Positions 52,110-61,932 of a stretch of 64,000 nucleotides of DNA are shown piece by piece. Source of the DNA: Lachnospiraceae bacterium (GTDB lineage: Bacteria > Bacillota > Clostridia > Lachnospirales > Lachnospiraceae); NCBI GenBank assembly GCA_900772845.1, contig CAAGSD010000084.1, positions 1-64,000 of the forward strand, given 5' to 3'. The position numbers were made by a program, and so were the translations under genes. The notes under the pieces were generated by a model, which was given only the letters and a program-made list of their open reading frames with translations, was not told the DNA's origin and ran no database searches. Position 1 is the first letter of the stretch. The number at the start of each line of letters is the position of its first letter.

Positions 52110-54044
52110 TTGAATAGTCAGCCGGAAGCTGTCATCATTGCCTTTCAGCCGGATCCGGTACAGATCATGATCCCATGCTGTTTTCAGGCGTGCGTCCGTG
52201 ATCGGTAAAGTTTCTATGGCAAGCAGATCAGCCCCTTCGAAGGAGGCAGATGCTTCTCCGATGGAGAGTTTACCGTCAGAAAGAATAACAGGTTTTTCAT
52301 AAGTAATAAAATTAAGAATAACATCTTGTGCATTTGTATGGTCTTCCAATACGACAGTGTTGGAAGACTTTTTTAAAGTCACCCTGCGGACATAGGTCAG
52401 GTCCGGCACGGTGGCCTGTGCGGTGGGATAGGCGGCAGCCAGTTCCATGGAAATAGAGGGTTCGGCTTCGGTCAGCTTCGTCACCACTTTTTCCGCACGG
52501 TATTCCGCACCGTCCTTCTGATTCGTGCCGCAGATCGTAGGCAGATTATGATAGCCGGACTGCATGGTCCAGATCTCATAACGTCTGGGAGAGAAGGTCT
52601 TCCGGGTGTAGGTCTCCACACCGATATCCGCCAGAACGGGCAGTCCATTTTTGTATAAGGTGATGCTGCCGGTATCATTGTGGTTGTGGCTGTCGGCATT
52701 GTCTCCGGCTTTGACGGCGAGATCCAGAGTATCGGAATGCACGAGGAACAGCCCCACGCTGGGATAATAGACATCCCGGTGTGAAAGCGTTCCGGAAGTG
52801 TCCTGTTTCATCAATTCCTCATAATGAAATACGGTCTGTATGCGATAGAATAGATTCCCACCGTTCACTTCATCTGTGACAAACTGTCCCTGTCCCGCCT
52901 GAAAATCTTTTGCGGCGAACAGGCAGAGATCCTCCTGCCCGGTGGCTTTGCCAAAGAGATATTCCCGTACTCCGGCACGACCGGCGATGGGAGAGCAGTC
53001 AGCAAAATTGAAATAGTATTTATCATCTACATGTACATTTAGAATGTAGGCAGCAATATTTTTTACTTTCTCCCATTGGAAGAGGGAAGCAAAATGTCCG
53101 TCAGTAACGGTGTTCAATACCGTCATGGCACCGTATAGGCACAGTCCCGCATGGCGATAATATTGGGCACCCTCCTCGCAACAGCCGTCAGTACCGTAAT
53201 CCTTGAGAAAATAATCACAGCTTTCAGCGGCCTTATGCAGAATCGCCTGCAATGTGACAATTGTGTCAGACGTATTTTCCGGCAGGAACAGCGGAGCATC
53301 CCCGGTAAGGGCACGCACCGGAGCGGACAACCGAGAAGACATTTCCACACTCCAGGGCATCAGGAACGTGGTCAGCAGTACATTCTGTGTACACCATACG
53401 GTCCAGTTGCACATAGGCTCCTCATCCTGTCCCATCCACCAGAAATGTGCGGTCAGATAGGGCAGCAGGATCCGGCGCTTCAGATTGTCCTCAATGCAGG
53501 TCAGGATATAGGGGCTGACAGCGTTGAATTCTTCTTCCAGCAGATAAGCCGCACAGGCAAGCAAAGCTCCCGTCTCGCAGGCGAACAGATCCATGACGGG
53601 TCTGGTGACATCCGGCAGGATCAGCTGCGGGGTATCACGGATATAGGAGTTATGCGCCGGAAGCTGCCAGGCAGTCTCTTCGCAGATGGAATAGATGCCG
53701 TTGAGGATATCATCCAGAAAACGTCCCTGATGCTCCACACATTCTGCCTGGATCAGATCATTCAACGCATTACGCTTACCAAAATAGAGAGCCTCGAAGG
53801 CAGCGCGGTCCCCATCTTTTTTGAACCGCATGTAATCTGTGGCACGTATCACCGGGAATGCATATCCCAGCTTTGCCTTTCCGGCCTGCACCAGCTGTTT
53901 TTTCAGGGCTGTAGGAAGTGCTTCGTAAGCCTTCCGGTCCACAGCCTTCGGAAATGGGTGAAAAGGGTGGATATCCCCTTGAAAAGCGATTGCTGTTCTC
54001 AAAAAAGGTTTTTCAATAGTTCCGGCCTGCAAATTCATTTCCAT
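52107..54044 (-). CDS. Heparinase II/III family polysaccharide lyase
   Basis: 645 residues. The N-terminal ~400 residues form a helical toroid (FLDDILNGIYSICEE; WNWxxxx-like MCNWTVWCTQNVL). The C-terminal beta-sandwich has GDNADSHNHNDTGSITLYKNGLPVLADIG, the heparinase II/III signature with the conserved histidines. There is no signal peptide, so it is cytoplasmic and should act on imported oligosaccharides. Lyases of this group cleave uronic-acid linkages by beta-elimination, leaving unsaturated ends that GH88 enzymes, such as that at 62113, remove. It is third in the yesM-yesN-lyase operon. Confidence 0.85.
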   Translation of the reverse strand: MEMNLQAGTIEKPFLRTAIAFQGDIHPFHPFPKAVDRKAYEALPTALKKQLVQAGKAKLGYAFPVIRATDYMRFKKDGDRAAFEALYFGKRNALNDLIQAECVEHQGRFLDDILNGIYSICEETAWQLPAHNSYIRDTPQLILPDVTRPVMDLFACETGALLACAAYLLEEEFNAVSPYILTCIEDNLKRRILLPYLTAHFWWMGQDEEPMCNWTVWCTQNVLLTTFLMPWSVEMSSRLSAPVRALTGDAPLFLPENTSDTIVTLQAILHKAAESCDYFLKDYGTDGCCEEGAQYYRHAGLCLYGAMTVLNTVTDGHFASLFQWEKVKNIAAYILNVHVDDKYYFNFADCSPIAGRAGVREYLFGKATGQEDLCLFAAKDFQAGQGQFVTDEVNGGNLFYRIQTVFHYEELMKQDTSGTLSHRDVYYPSVGLFLVHSDTLDLAVKAGDNADSHNHNDTGSITLYKNGLPVLADIGVETYTRKTFSPRRYEIWTMQSGYHNLPTICGTNQKDGAEYRAEKVVTKLTEAEPSISMELAAAYPTAQATVPDLTYVRRVTLKKSSNTVVLEDHTNAQDVILNFITYEKPVILSDGKLSIGEASASFEGADLLAIETLPITDARLKTAWDHDLYRIRLKGNDDSFRLTIQ

Positions 54045-54105
54045 AATGGTACCTTTCTGTCAATTCCGTAATTCATACACATTTAACTGTCGTCTATAAT
54101 GGGAG

Positions 54106-55704
54106 CTAACTAAATTTATTGTTGACATATTCCGTGGGGGAGACACCCTCCACCCGTTTAAACACCTTGCTGAAATAGAAGGCACTCTCAAATCCCAGAG
54201 CCTCTGCGGCCTCGTAGACCTTCATATTTTCTTCTTCCAGCAGGCGTTTGGCTTCCGTGATCTTGCAGATGTTGATATATTCACTGAAGCCGGTGTCGTT
54301 GTATTTGCTGAACAGCTGGCTTAAGTAATTCGGGCTGATGCCGAATACCGCCGCTACTTCATTCAGAGACAGCCGTTCGTTCACATGCTCATTGATGTAT
54401 TTGCGCACATTCGTCACGATGTGATTCTTGTAGTCTTTTCTGCGGTTCTGGAACAGCTCGCACAACTTATCGCAGAAGGACAGCAGCCATTGGAGTACAT
54501 GCTCTACATTGGACTGCTTATACAGGGAGCGGTAGCCATCCGGATCCTCAGCGAAAAAGCCGGAGACGATGGACTCTCCATCCTGCAGCAGGGAGATGGA
54601 CAGATACAGGATATTGCCGGCGGCATCCAGTGCCTGCACATAATGCCCCGGATGATCCCGGAACAGATCGCAGAGAGACTGGATCGTGTTCTTAAGAATA
54701 TCCGGATCATATTCCTCAAATGCCCGGGTAAGATCATTCTTGAACAGGCTGATATTAAAGGAATTCCTGGCGCTTTCCCGGGAATGATCTGTATCGAAGA
54801 CAACAATGGAAGCATGGTCTTCCGTGTTCTGGAAAATCTGTCTTGCATATTGATAGGAATCACAGATCGTACCGGGGGTCTGCACGGGCAGACCGATACC
54901 GCACCGCAGAGTGACATTATAATAATTCTGCAGGGTGCCGCTGATGTTCTGCAAAATCTCTGTCAGACTTACGGCATAGTCTTCGGTATCTGTGGGATCC
55001 GTGAAGCAGAAGATCAGTGCAAAATGGCGCAGATCCAACGATAATGCATAAAGCGGCAGATATTTTCCCCCCAGCTCCCGGATCATCTGCAGGGAAGTAG
55101 TGAACAGAGAAATCTGTTGTTCCGCAGACAACTGGTCAGCCTGGGGGCTTAAGATCTCGCCGTAGCAACATACGTAAGCACCATAATCAAAATTCAGATT
55201 CAGATCTCTGCTCTGTAAGAGAAATTGTTCTTCTGATTCAAATAGATCATGCAGAAGGCTGATCAGAAATTTATCATAAAAAGGATGAATATTTATAGCG
55301 GATATTTGCTTTTTCCGGGACTGAGAGATCTGTGCCAGTACCTTGTCTATGGCCTTTTTCAATACTTCGGGTGTGAGTTCCAGTTTGACCAGGTAATCAG
55401 ATACCTGATAGGACAGGGCATCTCTTGCCATCTGGAAGTCTTCATAGCTGGTGAGGATGATAAAATAAGGGCAGTTCTCCCCATAGCGTTCTCTGCATGT
55501 TTTCGCAAGCTCCAGACCGTTCATGACCGGCATTTTAATGTCCGTGATCACGATGTCAGTAGATTTTTCTTCAATAATCTTCAGTGCCGCCTGTCCGTTC
55601 ATGGCAGTGCCGCAGATCTCTATATTCATTTCGTTCCAGTTCAGCATGGAACGGATTCCTGCCTGAACCAGGGGCTCATCGTCTACGATTAACAGCTGAT
55701 ACAT
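54106..55704 (-). CDS. YesN-type response regulator with AraC DNA-binding domain
   Basis: 532 residues. The receiver domain has the acidic pair in LIVDDEPLVQAG and phosphoacceptor Asp in IVITDIKMPVMNG, with the switch residues in IILTSYEDF. A middle region of ~270 residues is divergent. The C-terminal AraC domain has two helix-turn-helices, LSLNEVAAVFGISPNYLSQLF and VYEAAEALGFESAFYFSKVF. It would activate carbohydrate genes when phosphorylated by the kinase upstream. The likely target is the divergent ABC operon at 57822. Confidence 0.93.
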   Translation of the reverse strand: MYQLLIVDDEPLVQAGIRSMLNWNEMNIEICGTAMNGQAALKIIEEKSTDIVITDIKMPVMNGLELAKTCRERYGENCPYFIILTSYEDFQMARDALSYQVSDYLVKLELTPEVLKKAIDKVLAQISQSRKKQISAINIHPFYDKFLISLLHDLFESEEQFLLQSRDLNLNFDYGAYVCCYGEILSPQADQLSAEQQISLFTTSLQMIRELGGKYLPLYALSLDLRHFALIFCFTDPTDTEDYAVSLTEILQNISGTLQNYYNVTLRCGIGLPVQTPGTICDSYQYARQIFQNTEDHASIVVFDTDHSRESARNSFNISLFKNDLTRAFEEYDPDILKNTIQSLCDLFRDHPGHYVQALDAAGNILYLSISLLQDGESIVSGFFAEDPDGYRSLYKQSNVEHVLQWLLSFCDKLCELFQNRRKDYKNHIVTNVRKYINEHVNERLSLNEVAAVFGISPNYLSQLFSKYNDTGFSEYINICKITEAKRLLEEENMKVYEAAEALGFESAFYFSKVFKRVEGVSPTEYVNNKFS

Positions 55705-55739
55705 ACAAACTCCGTTTCTGGGCGTATGTCTGCCCGGCT

Positions 55740-57560
55740 TTAAGCATTTTCATCTGCTTTGAAAATGATATTGGGAATATGAATAGACATGGTCGTATAT
55801 TCCCCCACTTTGCTTTCTATGGTAATACCGTATTCTGCGCCAAACTGATATTGTAGGCGCTTATGTACATTGCTGACACCGATCTCCCGGAAAAAATCTG
55901 CCGAGCTGTCGTCATTGGAACTCAATATCTGAGCGGCTTTTTCCGCAGTCATGCCGACACCGTCATCGGTCACATCGATCCGGATCCTGTCGGTAGTATC
56001 AGCAGCCTCATATCCTACATGGATCTGAATGTGTCCGGCACAGCCCTTGGGTTCGATACCGTGGAAAATTGCATTTTCCACCAGAGGCTGTAGTGTGAAT
56101 TTAATAATTTCGTTGTTATATAAAGATTCGTCATCTACCTGAATATCCATAGTGATGGTACCACCATAGCGGTAACTCTGGATGGTAAAATAATTTTCAA
56201 GCAGCGACAGCTCCTCCCGGATATCGATCAGCAGACTGGTACCCTTGGAGATGCTTTTCAGCAGTCTGGACAGAGATGTTGTCATTTCAGAGATACCGTT
56301 GGCACCCTGTATGGTGGCCATCCATTTGATGGAATTCAGTGTATTATACAGGAAATGAGGGTTGATCTGGCTTTGCAGCATCTTGTATTCCAGATCCTGT
56401 TTCTGCTTTTCATCTTCCAGACGCCGCTCCATCAACTGACATACATTTTCCGACAGATCATTGATCCCCCGGCCGATGTCTCCCAGCTCATGATCCCATT
56501 CTATAGAAGAATCTCTGGAGAAATCGCCCTCGGCGATCCGTTTCATGCGGGATTGCAGATGGGACACAGGAACTGTGATCATGCGGTTCATCAGGAGCAT
56601 CAGTACAATACCGATGGACAGGATGCCGATCAGGATGCAGGCGAGGATTCCTATAAATAAAACAGCCTGATTGGTCTGCTCTGCGTGAGAGATGCTCTGA
56701 CTTAAATAGCAGCCCGGCATATTTAAGGGGGCTGTGACCAGAATCTGTTCTCCCTTTGCGGAGCAGTGGATTCGGGAAATCTGTGTGTCTCCGGTGAGAG
56801 AATGGCTGCTCATATCTTCTTTCAGATTGTATTCCGGTTCGTATTCCCGCAGCTCATTGTCTTCATATATATAGGAATGACCGGCAATCGTCAGATAGAG
56901 ATAACTGTCTTCCGGGCAGCTGTAGTCTTTTAAAGGAGTGGTAAACAGATCTGTGGATACTTCAATAAATAAGTAACCAGCCTGTTTGTTATTATACTGA
57001 TAGGTAATAGGGCGGAGGATAGGCAGCACCTTTCGCCCGGCACGGTGAAAAGGATCCGCAATAATCCCGGTCGAAAAATCATAATCATCTGCAGTCAGTA
57101 ATTCTTCATAATAAGGAAGAAGCGGAAGCTGTTCCGCAAGATCCGCTGTAGAAGAATAAGTCGTAGCAACCACCTGCAGATAATGTTCCTGTGATACTAC
57201 AGCAATTCGCGGCATGTAATTATACGCACCGTTCCGGCTGCATTCTTCACTGAAGGAATCATAGGTGGATACTGACAATACGGATCCCGGATTCGGATTG
57301 TGCTCAATGTATTTTGCAATGTTTGAATCCGTCTGACAGTAGCGGACCAGACGGTAAACATCATCGATGCTGGAATCTATGGATTCCGACAACAGCCGTA
57401 AACTGGTCTCTGTGGACTGGATCAGCGTGTTCTGTAAATAGTGTTGGAAAATATAGTAACTGAACAGGCTGATCAACAGACACATTCCAAGGATCGCACT
57501 TAAAGTAAAAAACAGGATGCGATTTCGTATGCTTTTAGAGTGATAAACAGTCTTTTTCAT
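55740..57560 (-). CDS. YesM-type sensor histidine kinase
   Basis: 606 residues. Helix 1 lies at about residues 13-37, an extracellular sensor of ~260 residues follows, and helix 2 is at about 300-324. A HAMP domain follows (PVSHLQSRMKRIAEGDFSRD). The His_kinase domain has QSQINPHFLYNTLNSIKWMA with the phospho-His, and the ATPase domain has PLVENAIFHGIEPKG and VTDDGVGM. It senses an extracellular signal, probably related to the glycan handled by the locus, and passes phosphate to YesN, encoded 35 bp downstream. The operon is divergent from the importer. Confidence 0.93.
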   Translation of the reverse strand: MKKTVYHSKSIRNRILFFTLSAILGMCLLISLFSYYIFQHYLQNTLIQSTETSLRLLSESIDSSIDDVYRLVRYCQTDSNIAKYIEHNPNPGSVLSVSTYDSFSEECSRNGAYNYMPRIAVVSQEHYLQVVATTYSSTADLAEQLPLLPYYEELLTADDYDFSTGIIADPFHRAGRKVLPILRPITYQYNNKQAGYLFIEVSTDLFTTPLKDYSCPEDSYLYLTIAGHSYIYEDNELREYEPEYNLKEDMSSHSLTGDTQISRIHCSAKGEQILVTAPLNMPGCYLSQSISHAEQTNQAVLFIGILACILIGILSIGIVLMLLMNRMITVPVSHLQSRMKRIAEGDFSRDSSIEWDHELGDIGRGINDLSENVCQLMERRLEDEKQKQDLEYKMLQSQINPHFLYNTLNSIKWMATIQGANGISEMTTSLSRLLKSISKGTSLLIDIREELSLLENYFTIQSYRYGGTITMDIQVDDESLYNNEIIKFTLQPLVENAIFHGIEPKGCAGHIQIHVGYEAADTTDRIRIDVTDDGVGMTAEKAAQILSSNDDSSADFFREIGVSNVHKRLQYQFGAEYGITIESKVGEYTTMSIHIPNIIFKADENA

Positions 57561-57821
57561 GCATTCAGTATAACATAATAGAAGAAAAACGGTAGTTGAA
57601 AAAACAAGTTGCTAAAAAAAGTGCATATTAAAATAAAAAATTACATCTCAAGAAAGCACTTTCAGAAAAAATGTAAACAAATTATAAAAAATTGTGAATA
57701 CTATTATAAATTTTTCCATGTCATGTCCCGGTCTTTTTCGTTATACTTTAGTTACAGTCAAGGAACCGGTAACAACGGATCCGGACACATAACATAGTAT
57801 CAAATTAACAGGAGGGTTTAC
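57561..57821. promoter_or_regulatory. Divergent regulatory region between yesM and the ABC operon
   Basis: 261 bp, very AT-rich up to 57720. A -10-like TATACT lies at 57742-57747 with no good -35 at proper spacing, as expected for an activator-dependent promoter. I see no clear YesN operator repeat or cre site. Confidence 0.45.
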
Positions 57822-59186
57822 ATGAAAAAGAAAGTATTAAGTTTAGTACTGACAGCAGCAATGATGACCACCATGCTTGCAGGCTGCGGCAGCTCCGATA
57901 ACGGCAGCACAGCAGCTTCCACCGGTGAAGCACCCGCAGCAGCAACCACTGAGGCTGCAGCAGCTTCCACTGAAGCAGCACCCGCAGAAGAAGTTACTTT
58001 AAAGTGGGCTATCTGGGATCAGGAGACCACACAGTACTGGGGTGACATTAAGGACGCATATGAAGCATCTCATCCCGGTGTAACCATTGAGATGGTAGAC
58101 CTTGGTTCTACCGATTACATGACCGTTCTGGCAACGGAGCTTTCCGGCAGCGGATCCGATTTCGATGTAGTAACCGTCAAGGATGTACCCGGATATGCAA
58201 CTCTGGTACAGAAGGGATCTATCCTTTCCCTGGATGATTACATCTCCAAAGATGGCGTGGATTTAAGCAAATACGCAGGTGTTACCGATCAGGTAACTGT
58301 AGACGGAAGCCTGTATGAGCTGCCTTTTAGAAATGACTTCTGGGTACTGTTCTATAACAAGGATCTGTTTGATGCCAAGGGTGTTGCTTATCCTACCAAC
58401 GATATGACCTTTGAGCAGTATGATGCTCTGGCAAGAGAGATGACCGATACTACCTTTGGTTCTCAGGTATACGGTGCTCATTACCACACCTGGAGAAGTG
58501 CAGTCCAGCTGTTCGGTGTACTGGATGGCAAGCACACTATCCTGGATGGCAACTATGATTTCTTCAAACCTTACTATGAGATGGTTCTGAATCAGGAAGC
58601 TGACGGCGTATGCAGAAAGTACACAGATCTGAAGACCGAAGGTTTACATTATTCCGCAGCATTCTCCGGTGGAGATGTAGCAATGATGAACATGGGCTCC
58701 TGGTTCATCGCAACCATGATCTCCAACCTGAAGTCCGGCGAATATGATTCCAGCCTGTGCGGTAACTGGGGTATCGTTAAGTATCCTCATGCAGAAGGTG
58801 TAGAGCCCGGTTCTACTCTGGGTACCATCACCGGCCTGGCTGTAACCGCTGCAAGTGATACTCCTGATGCATCCTGGGATTTCGTTAAGTGGGTAAGTGG
58901 TGAAGAAGGCGCAGCAGTTATGGCTTCCAGTGGTAACTTCCCTGCAATGATGACTGATGAAGTAGTAGACATGATCTCCGGTCTGGAAGGATTCCCCACC
59001 GATGAAGCCAGCAAGGAGGCTCTGACTGTATCCAACCTGTACCTGGAAGTTCCTTACGCTCCCAATGTATCTGAGATCAACTCCGCTCTGGATTCCTATC
59101 ATGGAAGTATCATGACTGGTGAGATGAGCATTGATGATGGTATTGCAGCAATGAATAAAGCGGTAGCTGACCTTCAGGCTCAGTAA
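57822..59186 (+). CDS. ABC-transporter sugar-binding lipoprotein (CUT1 family)
   Basis: 454 residues. The signal peptide ends in the lipobox LAGC. An Ala/Thr/Ser/Glu-rich linker of ~40 residues tethers the domain. The fold is extracellular solute-binding family 1 (EVTLKWAIWDQETTQYW; LYELPFRNDFWVLFYNKDLFD; GDVAMMNMGSWF). It captures an oligosaccharide for the permeases at 59321 and 61026. The ribosome site is AGGAGGG. Codon use is highly biased, indicating high expression. A hairpin after the gene would keep its level above that of the permeases. Confidence 0.93.
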   Translation: MKKKVLSLVLTAAMMTTMLAGCGSSDNGSTAASTGEAPAAATTEAAAASTEAAPAEEVTLKWAIWDQETTQYWGDIKDAYEASHPGVTIEMVDLGSTDYMTVLATELSGSGSDFDVVTVKDVPGYATLVQKGSILSLDDYISKDGVDLSKYAGVTDQVTVDGSLYELPFRNDFWVLFYNKDLFDAKGVAYPTNDMTFEQYDALAREMTDTTFGSQVYGAHYHTWRSAVQLFGVLDGKHTILDGNYDFFKPYYEMVLNQEADGVCRKYTDLKTEGLHYSAAFSGGDVAMMNMGSWFIATMISNLKSGEYDSSLCGNWGIVKYPHAEGVEPGSTLGTITGLAVTAASDTPDASWDFVKWVSGEEGAAVMASSGNFPAMMTDEVVDMISGLEGFPTDEASKEALTVSNLYLEVPYAPNVSEINSALDSYHGSIMTGEMSIDDGIAAMNKAVADLQAQ

Positions 59187-59240
59187 TGAAGATCTTCTCT
59201 ATAAAAGTATTGAATGTTTGTTGAATGTTGAATAAGACAG

Positions 59241-59266
59241 AGGGGTCGTACCTACGGCCCCTTTCT
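59241..59266 (+). terminator. Partial terminator between the binding protein and permease genes
   Basis: AGGGGTCGTA and TACGGCCCCT pair with a tiny loop, followed by TTTCTT. It probably lets only part of transcription continue into the permeases. Confidence 0.65.
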
Positions 59267-59320
59267 TATCAGAAAAAGACGCAAAAGATGACACAAAAAG
59301 CGTTTGAAAGGAGAATTGTT

Positions 59321-60220
59321 ATGCGGAAATTAAGCCGTCAAACCAAAAGAGATCTGGTGGCCTACTCCTTTATTGCACCTAACTTTATCGGTTTCTGCGT
59401 ATTTACTTTGATCCCCATTATTTTTGCCTTTGCCCTTGCTTTCATGAAGTGGGACGGGAGTAACCCGATCCAGTGGGCAGGCATCAGTAATTTTACAAGA
59501 CTGTGGAAAGATACCTTCTTTATCGCAGCATTTAAAAACACCATTATCTATTGTATCGGTACCGTGCCTCTGACCATGATCGCATCTCTGGCACTGGCTA
59601 TCGTATTAAATCAGAAAGTAATAGGAAGAGGCATTTTCAGAACCCTTTCCTTTTTCCCATATGTCGCATCCCTGGTAGCAATCACCGCAGTATGGAAAAT
59701 GCTGTTCCACCCCTCCAAAGGACCTGTGAACAACATTCTGCTGAATGTTTTCAATGTACCGCAGGATCAGCTTCCCCAGTGGTTCACCGGCGGACTGGTA
59801 CTGTTCTCCATGATCCTGTTCAGTGTATGGAAATACATGGGGTATTACATGGTTATCTATCTGGCAGGCTTACAGGGTATTTCTTCCGAGCTGTATGAAG
59901 CAGCCAGCCTGGACGGTGCGAATACCTGGCAGAAATTCCGTTATGTGACCTGGCCGCAGTTGTCCTCCACGACGTTCTTCGTAGTCGTCATGCTGACCAT
60001 CAACTGCTTTAAGGTTTATGATATCGCCATCATGCTGGCAGGCGGCGGAAGCGGAGAGTTGACCACTTCAGCAACCGTTCTCGTATATTACATTTATCAG
60101 AAAGCATTTATTGACTGGGATCTGGGCTACTCCAGCTCTGTAGCAATGGTACTGTTCCTGATGGTACTGTTCGTAACGATCATCCAGTTCCGCGGTCAGG
60201 CAAAGAGGGAGAAAGCATAA
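59321..60220 (+). CDS. ABC sugar permease, MalF-like
   Basis: 299 residues with six predicted helices. The binding-protein-dependent transport motif is EAASLDGANTWQKFRYVTWPQL (EAA-x3-G), where the ATPase docks. The start at 59321 follows AAAGGAG by 7 nt; the open frame begins earlier but overlaps the hairpin. It pairs with the permease at 61026. No ATPase gene is in the operon, which is usual for CUT1 importers that share an MsmX-type ATPase encoded elsewhere. Its stop overlaps the next start as TAATG. Confidence 0.93.
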   Translation: MRKLSRQTKRDLVAYSFIAPNFIGFCVFTLIPIIFAFALAFMKWDGSNPIQWAGISNFTRLWKDTFFIAAFKNTIIYCIGTVPLTMIASLALAIVLNQKVIGRGIFRTLSFFPYVASLVAITAVWKMLFHPSKGPVNNILLNVFNVPQDQLPQWFTGGLVLFSMILFSVWKYMGYYMVIYLAGLQGISSELYEAASLDGANTWQKFRYVTWPQLSSTTFFVVVMLTINCFKVYDIAIMLAGGGSGELTTSATVLVYYIYQKAFIDWDLGYSSSVAMVLFLMVLFVTIIQFRGQAKREKA

Positions 60221-61011
60221 TGGCAATCTTGGCTTTGAAGGTTCTTGATAAGGACAGCAACACCATCTGCGTCAGCAGTGGTGAGGACTTCGTGGATCTG
60301 GTCTGCACCCACACCTATGAAGAAGGTGACAGGATCGTGCTGGAGACCGACGAGAAAAATATCCACGTACATTTACAGGTGGATGATGCACTGGGAGATG
60401 CTTTCGTATACATAACCGACAATGTATCCTATTATGTTCCCTTCGGAGAAAAAAGGATCAGCATGTCTCCCAAGGTATTTTCCGGCAACAAGCATTATCT
60501 CTATGCGGAAGTGGCAAGAGAAGATGAAATTACAGCTTACCGGAACCTGGCACTGAATCCTGCAGACCAACATATGGATGTTCCCTGTTATCCGCATGCG
60601 ACAGCCAATGTGGAGACCAGAGGCGAGAGCGTATTTGCAGCGAAAAACGCCATTGACGGTGTCCGGGCGAACCTCTCCCACGGAGAATGGCCCTACGAAT
60701 CCTGGGGAATCAACATGCAGGATGATGCAGCCATGAAGCTGGACTTCGGCCGACCGGTACTGACAGACCGGATCGTGTTGTACACCAGATCCGATTTTCC
60801 GCATGACAACTGGTGGCAGCAGGTAACAATCCGGTTTTCCGATGGCAGTGAACAGGAATTTCCCTTAGAGAAGAGCAGCAGGGCACATGTACTGCCAATC
60901 CCCGAGAAAGAGATCACCTGGCTGGAGCTTTGCAACCTGATCAAAGCAGAAGATCCATCCCCCTTCCCGGCACTGAGTCAGATTGAAGTGTACGGCAGGG
61001 TAAAACGTTAG
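60220..61011 (+). CDS. Discoidin/galactose-binding-like protein encoded between the permeases
   Basis: 263 residues, no signal peptide. The C-terminal half (from YRNLALNPADQHMDVPCYPHA) resembles an F5/8 type C (discoidin) beta-sandwich, with AKNAIDGVRANLSHGEWP and DFGRPVLTDRIVLYTRSD, the usual change-point of the fold. The N-terminal ~105 residues are a separate beta-rich unit. It lacks catalytic motifs. The start codon shares a base with the permease stop, so translation is coupled. A cytoplasmic carbohydrate-binding protein here could hold incoming sugar or regulate uptake; this is inference. Confidence 0.72.
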   Translation: MAILALKVLDKDSNTICVSSGEDFVDLVCTHTYEEGDRIVLETDEKNIHVHLQVDDALGDAFVYITDNVSYYVPFGEKRISMSPKVFSGNKHYLYAEVAREDEITAYRNLALNPADQHMDVPCYPHATANVETRGESVFAAKNAIDGVRANLSHGEWPYESWGINMQDDAAMKLDFGRPVLTDRIVLYTRSDFPHDNWWQQVTIRFSDGSEQEFPLEKSSRAHVLPIPEKEITWLELCNLIKAEDPSPFPALSQIEVYGRVKR

Positions 61012-61025
61012 GAGGCGCACAGATT

Positions 61026-61865
61026 ATGAAATCAGCACATAAAAAAGCCGTTTTTGGCAAAGTGATCGTATATGCGATTCTGATTCTGATCGCAGTGGTC
61101 ATGATCATTCCTTTCCTATGGATGCTTTCCGCATCCATCAAGAGCGACAGAGAAGTATTCCAGATGAATCCTTTTGTATGGATCCCTGCGAACCCCAAGT
61201 GGGACAATTATATGAAGATCTGGACGAAGATTCCTTTTGGCAGATTCGTGGGAAATACAGTATACTTGACATTGATCGTTACTTTCTTACAGTTACTGAC
61301 CAGCAGCTTTGCAGCATATTCCTTTGCAAAGCTGGACTTCCGTCATAAGAACGGACTGTTCCTGGCATACATCGCTACCATCGCAATGCCCTGGCAGGTA
61401 TACATGGTACCTCAGTTCATCATGATGAGGAGAATGGGACTGAATGATAAGCTGCTGGCTATGATCTGCCTGCAGGCATTCTCCGCTTTCGGTGTGTTCA
61501 TGATGAAGCAGTTCTATGAAGGCATTCCCGATGATCTGTGTGAAGCCGCCAGAATCGACGGTATGAGTGAGTACCGGATCTATGCCAGCATTATGCTGCC
61601 GCTGTCGAAACCGGCACTGTCAACACTAACGATCTTCACCTTCGTGGCGACCTGGAACGACTATCTGGGACCTCTGATCTATTTAAAGAGCCAGGAGAAG
61701 AAGACCATCCAGCTGGGATTAAAAATGTTCATCAGCCAGTACTCTTCCGATTACGGTCTGATCATGGCAGGCTCGGTATTGTCCCTGATTCCGGTACTGA
61801 TCGTGTTCCTGGTATTGCAGAAATACTTCGTAGAAGGTGTTGCTTCTACGGGACTGAAGGGATAA
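61026..61865 (+). CDS. ABC sugar permease, MalG-like
   Basis: 279 residues, six helices. The first is VIVYAILILIAVVMIIPFLWML; AMPWQVYMVPQF and the ATPase-docking motif EAARIDGMSEYRIYASIMLP are present. It completes the heterodimeric CUT1 permease with the gene at 59321. It is 14 bp after the discoidin-like gene in the same operon. A hairpin follows at 61885. Confidence 0.94.
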   Translation: MKSAHKKAVFGKVIVYAILILIAVVMIIPFLWMLSASIKSDREVFQMNPFVWIPANPKWDNYMKIWTKIPFGRFVGNTVYLTLIVTFLQLLTSSFAAYSFAKLDFRHKNGLFLAYIATIAMPWQVYMVPQFIMMRRMGLNDKLLAMICLQAFSAFGVFMMKQFYEGIPDDLCEAARIDGMSEYRIYASIMLPLSKPALSTLTIFTFVATWNDYLGPLIYLKSQEKKTIQLGLKMFISQYSSDYGLIMAGSVLSLIPVLIVFLVLQKYFVEGVASTGLKG

Positions 61866-61884
61866 CAGATAACAATGTATTTTC

Positions 61885-61918
61885 ACAAGCCTGTGCCGGT
61901 TCCATGTCACAGGCTTGT
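61885..61918 (+). terminator. Hairpin after the ABC operon
   Basis: ACAAGCCTGTG and CACAGGCTTGT form a perfect 11-bp stem with a 12-nt loop. No T run follows, so it may act as an RNA-stabilising 3' end rather than an intrinsic terminator. Confidence 0.55.
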
Positions 61919-61932
61919 ATGATAAAGAAAGG

